Made by a program: the position numbers and the translations under genes
The notes under the pieces: model-generated
Seen by the model: only the letters and a program-made list of their open reading frames with translations
Databases searched by the model: none
Told to the model about the DNA's origin: nothing
Assembly (NCBI RefSeq): GCF_008831285.2
Contig: NC_045138.2
Location: 2,832,143 to 2,896,142 of the forward strand
DNA length: 64,000 nt
Source of the DNA: Nymphaea colorata
Lineage: Eukaryota; Streptophyta; Magnoliopsida; Nymphaeales; Nymphaeaceae
Direction: 5' to 3'
Part shown: positions 59,212-64,000 of the stretch, one piece after another
Numbering within the stretch: the first letter of the stretch is position 1
Layout: each line of letters starts with the position of its first letter

Positions 59212-59405
59212 TTGTTCATAGTCAATATAAATAGGCAAACAACTGTGGGCGACTTTTGCATCACAGTTTTTAATTGGAAAGTATTTCAGTTTAGAAGGGG
59301 GACATTGTGTTGAACGTGTGCCACTTTTTTGCCTCAGACATTATGTCAATCATTAATTTTCACATTTTTATTTAAATTGGTGTTCAACATCCATTTGCTT
59401 ATATA

Positions 59406-59534
59406 CAAGGGCGAAGCTAGGATTTTTTTGAGGGCGGGGCTAACAATCGTAGGTTGGCCAAGAGGAGCGACGAGTCAGGCCAAACTAAAAAATTTTTATT
59501 TTTTCAATATAATTTTTTTTCCTGTGCTTCCCTT
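59406..59534 (+). mobile_element. CAGGGGCGGAG-type MITE with proven 8-bp TSD
   Basis: The 129-bp element, from CAAGGGCGAAGCTAGG to CTTCCCTT, is flanked by CTTATATA (59398-59405) and CTTATAAA (59535-59542). Segmental copy A has the unoccupied site, a single CTTATATA followed by GCTGG at 10550-10562. This fixes the element borders and target length. Confidence 0.85.
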
Positions 59535-59797
59535 CTTATAAAGCTGGTTTGATGGGAATCAGTGACCCATGTGTCATTTCTTAAAAAATTTTATTGATTT
59601 TTTATTTACTTATTTCTATACAATTTTCAGCTGAATGATCTGCCAATCTACTAAGTCGGCAGCTCTGCTGGTTCATTTTCAATCATTTTCAAAGACTTTC
59701 ATTTTCAAAGACTATGGGTGGCCATTGCATCGGGCTAGGTCGGTTCAGGGCCATTTTGTTAGCACTAAAATTCCTTCATATTTATCTCGGTTGAAGT

Positions 59798-59965
59798 TAG
59801 GGGTGGAATCAGTTTTTTTTTATGAGAAGGTCCGAATTAAAGTTTTTAAATTTTATGTTGAATTGAAATATCATTTTTTTAAACTTTTATATAAAATAAA
59901 TATATATTTTTTTAAATTAAGATGGGGCCAGGGCCCCATCTACCTTGGCTCTGCCCTTAATTCAA
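59798..59965 (+). mobile_element. GGGGCAGAGGCAG-family MITE
   Basis: It runs from AGGGGTGGAATCAGTTTTT to ACCTTGGCTCTGCCCTTAA, with the AT-rich core of the family. It sits in the position equivalent to 10785-10975 of copy A, so it predates the duplication. Confidence 0.55.
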
Positions 59966-61149
59966 GCCCTTTTCAGTTGTATTTTGTTCAAAAATAAAAA
60001 TATATTATATATATATATATATATATTATGGAGCCCAACCAGGTTCAGCCCAAACCAAGGGTCCGAAAGCTTGGCCCGCTGCACCTATCTGCGACAGGAA
60101 CTAGATAGGTTTCCACCTTAGGAATAGGGCCGTATCAGTTTTCTCAAAAAATGTACATATGAGTTGAAAGTTTGGATTATATAAAAGAAGCCAACAAAAA
60201 GCCTACATATTACAACGATTTGCTAATACAATAAAAGGAAAGAACAATTGCAATAGGATGACGATCGGGAGAACTTTCCTTACTTGTGAAAGTAATGTGA
60301 TCTGACCCCGATATAAAGCGTGGGTCATCCCCAAGAGCCATTTGCAGGTACATGACCACCTTTCATGAACATGAACATGAACATGAACATGCAAGTAGGA
60401 GGAAGAGATCCTGGCCTCAACGGCCGGTATGTCTACGTTTCATATATATATATATATATAAAAGACAAAATACTCAATAAAAACATTAAAAGCAATGAAA
60501 ATAAAAGAAAAAAAGTCTTTTGATGTTTTTTTATTTCAAAACAAATTGTTCTCTTTTTCATTTTTTTTCATTTTTTACATTTTTTTTTGCTTTAAGGTTT
60601 AAGTTAAGTTAAGTTATTTATCCATAGTTCTATCATTACTAAAAATATCAGTTTTTATCATTTTACCAAATTCCTGTTTATATTTCTTTTTTGATAGTTC
60701 CTCATTTATTTTGTTTGGGGTCGTATTAAGCTCCTTCGTACTCATGCCGACTAGCAAGAAAATCAAGAACTTTAAGCCATGCTTTTGAGATTATTGCAAA
60801 CATGGTAAGCCCATGAGATTTTTTTTTTTTTTTTTGAAAACGAACATAGTCTGCAAAGTAAATCGGATGTTTCCTTCATAAGCGCAATGTAGTGCTTGGG
60901 CCGAAAGCAAATGTCAATTCCTAAATGACTATCATAATTTTTTTAAAAAAATAAAATAAAATAAAAGAAAACCTTTTCCAAAACCCGTCGCATCATGTAA
61001 TTCCGACCCAAACATTGACAGCGCCTTGTTGCGCGGGGCTCACGTGAAAGTATTGTTCGCCTTAAAGATAATATTAAAAAAAAACTGAAAAAGAAATTGT
61101 TAAAGTTAAATGAAACTAGAAAAAATCCATTTCTCAATGGGCGGCGGCT

Positions 61150-61445
61150 TCTACGGGTTTCTGTGACGCTGGGCTTGACCGACTACAGAAACCTTCAACT
61201 CGGCTCCACTAAAATTAAATAAAATATTTTTAATATAAAATAATACATAATTATAATAATATATAATTATATATATAATAATTAATATTAAATTATAAAG
61301 TGTCGGTCAAATTAAGCTACGGCCAGGCTAACTCAGCCAAACTCAACGGCTTGTCGAGCTAACCGGACTCGAGACCAGCTCTAGTCAGCCCGGACACCAA
61401 GTACCTATCTGTCCGGTCCCCAGCCTGTGCTGACTTCGTATTCAT
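61150..61445. mobile_element. GGGCATCGGGC-family MITE, diverged
   Basis: GCTGGGCTTGACCGAC at the left, an ATAATATATAAT core and CCCGGACACCAAGTACC at the right fit the family. Termini are not fixed. Confidence 0.4.
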
Positions 61446-61639
61446 ACCGCCTGGAGCTGTCTCCGGATGTCTACATCAAAACTTAAAATATGGATAGAGG
61501 GAAGTTTTCGTTTGAGAAAAATAAAAAATAACAATAAAAAAATCTTTAATCGAAATCCGGCTGCGAGCAAAGTCCAATACAAAACACGTGCAGAGGGTAA
61601 TGGCAGGGGCATGGAATCAACGGCTGCCTCCCTCCTCCG

Positions 61640-61860
61640 CCTCCCGCTTATATATAAGCAGGTGCTCCTTCCACCGGCCATCCTAACAGCGCGATCGACC
61701 GACGGGTCACACTCCTGGAGACCTACCGCTCGATTCCGGCCGCCGGCCACTCCCGATCTTCCGATCATCCCCGCCCGTCGAGAAAGACCGATTTCGGCGC
61801 CCGGCTCCTAATTCCGACGTCGCTTTTCTCTTCCAGAGCGACGCCGCCTCTGTTCAGGTA
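61640..61860 (+). promoter_or_regulatory. Possible core promoter and non-coding first exon
   Basis: A TATA-like CTTATATATAAGCAGG (about 61647-61662) precedes a GC-rich, CT-rich stretch ending CCTCTGTTCAG, followed by a good donor GTAATAAC at 61858. A matching acceptor candidate TTGTTTTCAG lies at about 61999. This is the layout of a plant 5' UTR exon, but no coding exon follows inside the window. Confidence 0.3.
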
Positions 61861-62852
61861 ATAACTCCGGCCTTTTCCTCTTCTGTCGTCTTTTCTTCTT
61901 CTCTCCGATCCCGAACGTATGGAATTGAACGGCAGAAAATAGGCGGACATTCTTTCTTACTTCCATTTCCGAACCGACGACTCCTAATTTGTTTTCAGAC
62001 AATTTCTACATAAATGTTAGACAAGATTATCATATAATCTAAGCAGTGGCGTAGCTCTTTAATTCTTTTTTTATTTTTATATAAATTTAATATTTATTTT
62101 TATACATATACACCAGTTCTTTAACATTCTTTTATTTTATATTAATAATTTTAATATTTATTTTTAGTGCCCCTACACAGGTGCCCTAATTTTTCTATCA
62201 CGCGCCCAAAATTTCCATGTCCTTGTACCCATTCACCTATATATGTATATGACACGCCTAAAGTTTCGATGTCCTTTTTGCCCATTCCACGCGAGTTCCC
62301 TTACCAGGCAATGTCGGTATCGGTCCGTTGATCGTGATGGTGGGACCGCCTCACATGGTATGACTCGTGCGGATGGGGGCAACGGTGGTCACGGATGGCT
62401 ACCTTATCGCACCACGCGATCGTGTGCCGGTCGTGGTGTGTGTGGTCATCACGCGCCATAACTTCATCAGCTTTCTTTCATTATGACCAACCAGTATTGT
62501 TGTTATCTGAGCTTACATTGTTGATCATCATCATCGTCATTGCAGAGATTGTGTTGACAAAAAAAAATGGTAGCTTTTGTATACATCGATGATAATATCT
62601 TACATGCTTAGTTTGATAGACTCATTTAAAAGTTATCAAATATGTTTCCGGTTATCATCTCAATGGCTCTAGTATGAATGTTGCCTATAATCAAAATTGG
62701 TGTGCAATCTAATATGTATCGAAACTAAAGAAATTTTTTATTATCTATTGAAACTAAAGAAAATTTGTATGTGCCTATAATCTCAATTAGTGTGGGTCTA
62801 ATATGTATTGAAACTAAAGAAAATTTTATATTTGGTTTATAGTGGGTGAAAT

Positions 62853-63098
62853 TAAGCCTGGGTACCCGGCCGGGCCGTCGCCGAGTAAAATATTTTTTAT
62901 TATTTTTTAAACTTAATAATGTATATTTTATAATTAAAATATATTTTATATTATTAAAAATAATTTTTTATTATCAAACGGGTCGGGACGGGCCAGACCC
63001 GGGCTATCAGTCTGGGCCCGGGCCCGGGCCCGACGGGCCGTCCCGAGTCGGGTCTTACCGGGTTGGGTTGGCCTGGCCTGGCCCGATGCCCACCCCTA
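62853..63098. mobile_element. GGGCATCGGGC-family MITE with perfect 8-bp TSD
   Basis: The element begins TAAGCCTGGGTACCCGGCC and ends GGCCCGATGCCCACCCCTA. Both flanks are GGTGAAAT (62845-62852 and 63099-63106). The centre is AT-rich with many GGGCCC words near the ends. Confidence 0.8.
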
Positions 63099-63349
63099 GG
63101 TGAAATCTTTGTTGTTTAGACTCCTCAAGGAGCATAACATAGCTGGTCGGAGTAGGAGTTGTATAAACTGCACCTTGTTGTTTTGATTCCCATGGATTTT
63201 GATTCCCATGGATGCTACAATCCTAAACCGTTAAAAGGTGGGTTGCACTCCATAGCAGTCTGCTTCCCACCCAAGCCTCAATGCAGATTAAGTCTTCAGA
63301 AGCAGGAGGAATATGGTGAGGGCCTTGTTTGAAAGGTGGATAACTCCGA

Positions 63350-63532
63350 CAAGAGCGAAGCCATAATTTTTTTTAGGGGCGGGCCAAACAGTTCGCAGGT
63401 CGGGCCAAGAGGAGTGACATTGGGCCAAGAGGAGCGACAGGTCGAGCCAAACTAAAAAAATTTGATTTTTTCAATATAAAAAAAAAATCCTACACTCACC
63501 CGAGCCATGGCCTAGGCCCCCCTCCTCCACTG
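63350..63532 (+). mobile_element. CAGGGGCGGAG-type MITE, diverged
   Basis: It starts CAAGAGCGAAGCCATAATTT, then GGGGCGGGCCAAACAG, and ends GGCCCCCCTCCTCCACTG. The rest of the window to 64000 shows nothing that I can name. Confidence 0.6.
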
Positions 63533-64000
63533 AATCCCGGTCATATGGAAACCCTCATTTAGACTCTTAAATATTTATAATAGGATACTTAGTAGTTATT
63601 TTCTTCATTTATATGTTTACATCCCCTAAAAATCTAAAACTTGAGTACTTCTACCCTTCAGCTAGAAATTTGTGGCTTTGCTCCTAATTTGAAGGTAGAA
63701 TTTGGTGTGCTTCAATGCTAGTTGATGTCAATGAAAAAATGAATAGCTTTTGTTGTTTGGCATGCGTAATTTATTTTTTAGAATTATGCTTCAAGTTGAA
63801 CCTTAGATCTTGAATTTAAAACCAAACTCGGTCTCTCTTAGGAATCACAAGTCAGATTTTTTCTTTTGACAAGTAAATGGAAGGAGTAAAAAATGAAAGA
63901 TCTCTCTACCCCACTTAAGATATTTAATTTCATGAATCTTGGCCTTTTGAATTTTTTCGCCATATGCATAATTCGAAGATCAGAGGTAATCAATAGAAGG

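Larger units (their letters stand above)
57503..61023 (+). repeat. Segmental duplication copy B
   Basis: It is colinear with 8983-13583 in three blocks: 57503-58185, 59262-60440 and 60456-61023. It lacks the plastid rDNA insertion and instead carries several CAGGGGCGGAG MITEs. The SINE-like segment is at about 57880-58110. No gene was recognised in it. Confidence 0.85.

Overview
This window is nuclear DNA of a flowering plant. The evidence is spliced genes with GT-AG introns that match plant families (exosome subunit MTR3, GH116 glucosylceramidase, NCRK-type receptor kinase), a plastid 23S rRNA fragment, Ty1-copia and TRIM retrotransposons, hAT-type MITEs and very long (AT)n and (GA)n tracts. 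I cannot fix the lineage from sequence alone. Gene density is low: four protein-coding loci can be recognised, and three of them are broken as printed.

Layout. (1) 1-2169, minus: the 5' part of an exosome MTR3/RRP41-like gene with four intact exons; its 3' end lies off the left edge. (2) 2.2-13.8 kb: no gene seen; MITEs, microsatellites, and copy A of a diverged segmental duplication (8983-13583) that carries a plastid 23S rRNA insertion. (3) 13825-23500, plus: a 17-exon GBA2-type non-lysosomal glucosylceramidase, nearly complete, with a two-base frameshift in exon 11, one GC-AG intron and a tandem duplication over its stop codon and 3' UTR. (4) 24.2-28.5 kb, minus: an old, stop-riddled Ty1-copia element recognisable from gag to RNase H. 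(5) 28.5-45.6 kb: no protein gene I can name; MITEs, a TIR element with a 79-bp tandem array, a complete 465-bp TRIM with perfect 5-bp target-site duplications, and a near-perfect 59-bp-arm foldback at 45.3 kb. (6) 45.7-52.6 kb, minus: an NCRK-like receptor kinase pseudogene with frameshifts and a nonsense codon, a tandem TRIM inserted in a kinase exon, and a 3' tail that runs in frame into an AP2/ERF fragment. (7) 54.1-56.1 kb: a 480-bp repeat 98.5% identical to one in an MTR3 intron, and a broken Myb/SANT-like (Harbinger-type) ORF. (8) 57.5-61.0 kb: copy B of the segmental duplication. (9) 61.4-64.0 kb: a GC-rich promoter/5'UTR-like stretch, then MITEs.

The genes are unrelated in function (RNA decay, glycolipid hydrolysis, receptor signalling) and do not form a cluster. 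The most informative content is how mobile DNA reshapes the genes: a multi-LTR TRIM placed nine bases inside a kinase exon, an empty/filled site pair that proves a MITE's 8-bp target duplication, a gene tail fused to a transcription-factor domain, and a possible young hairpin RNA locus. Exon calls come from reading homology by eye; no alignment or expression data were available.
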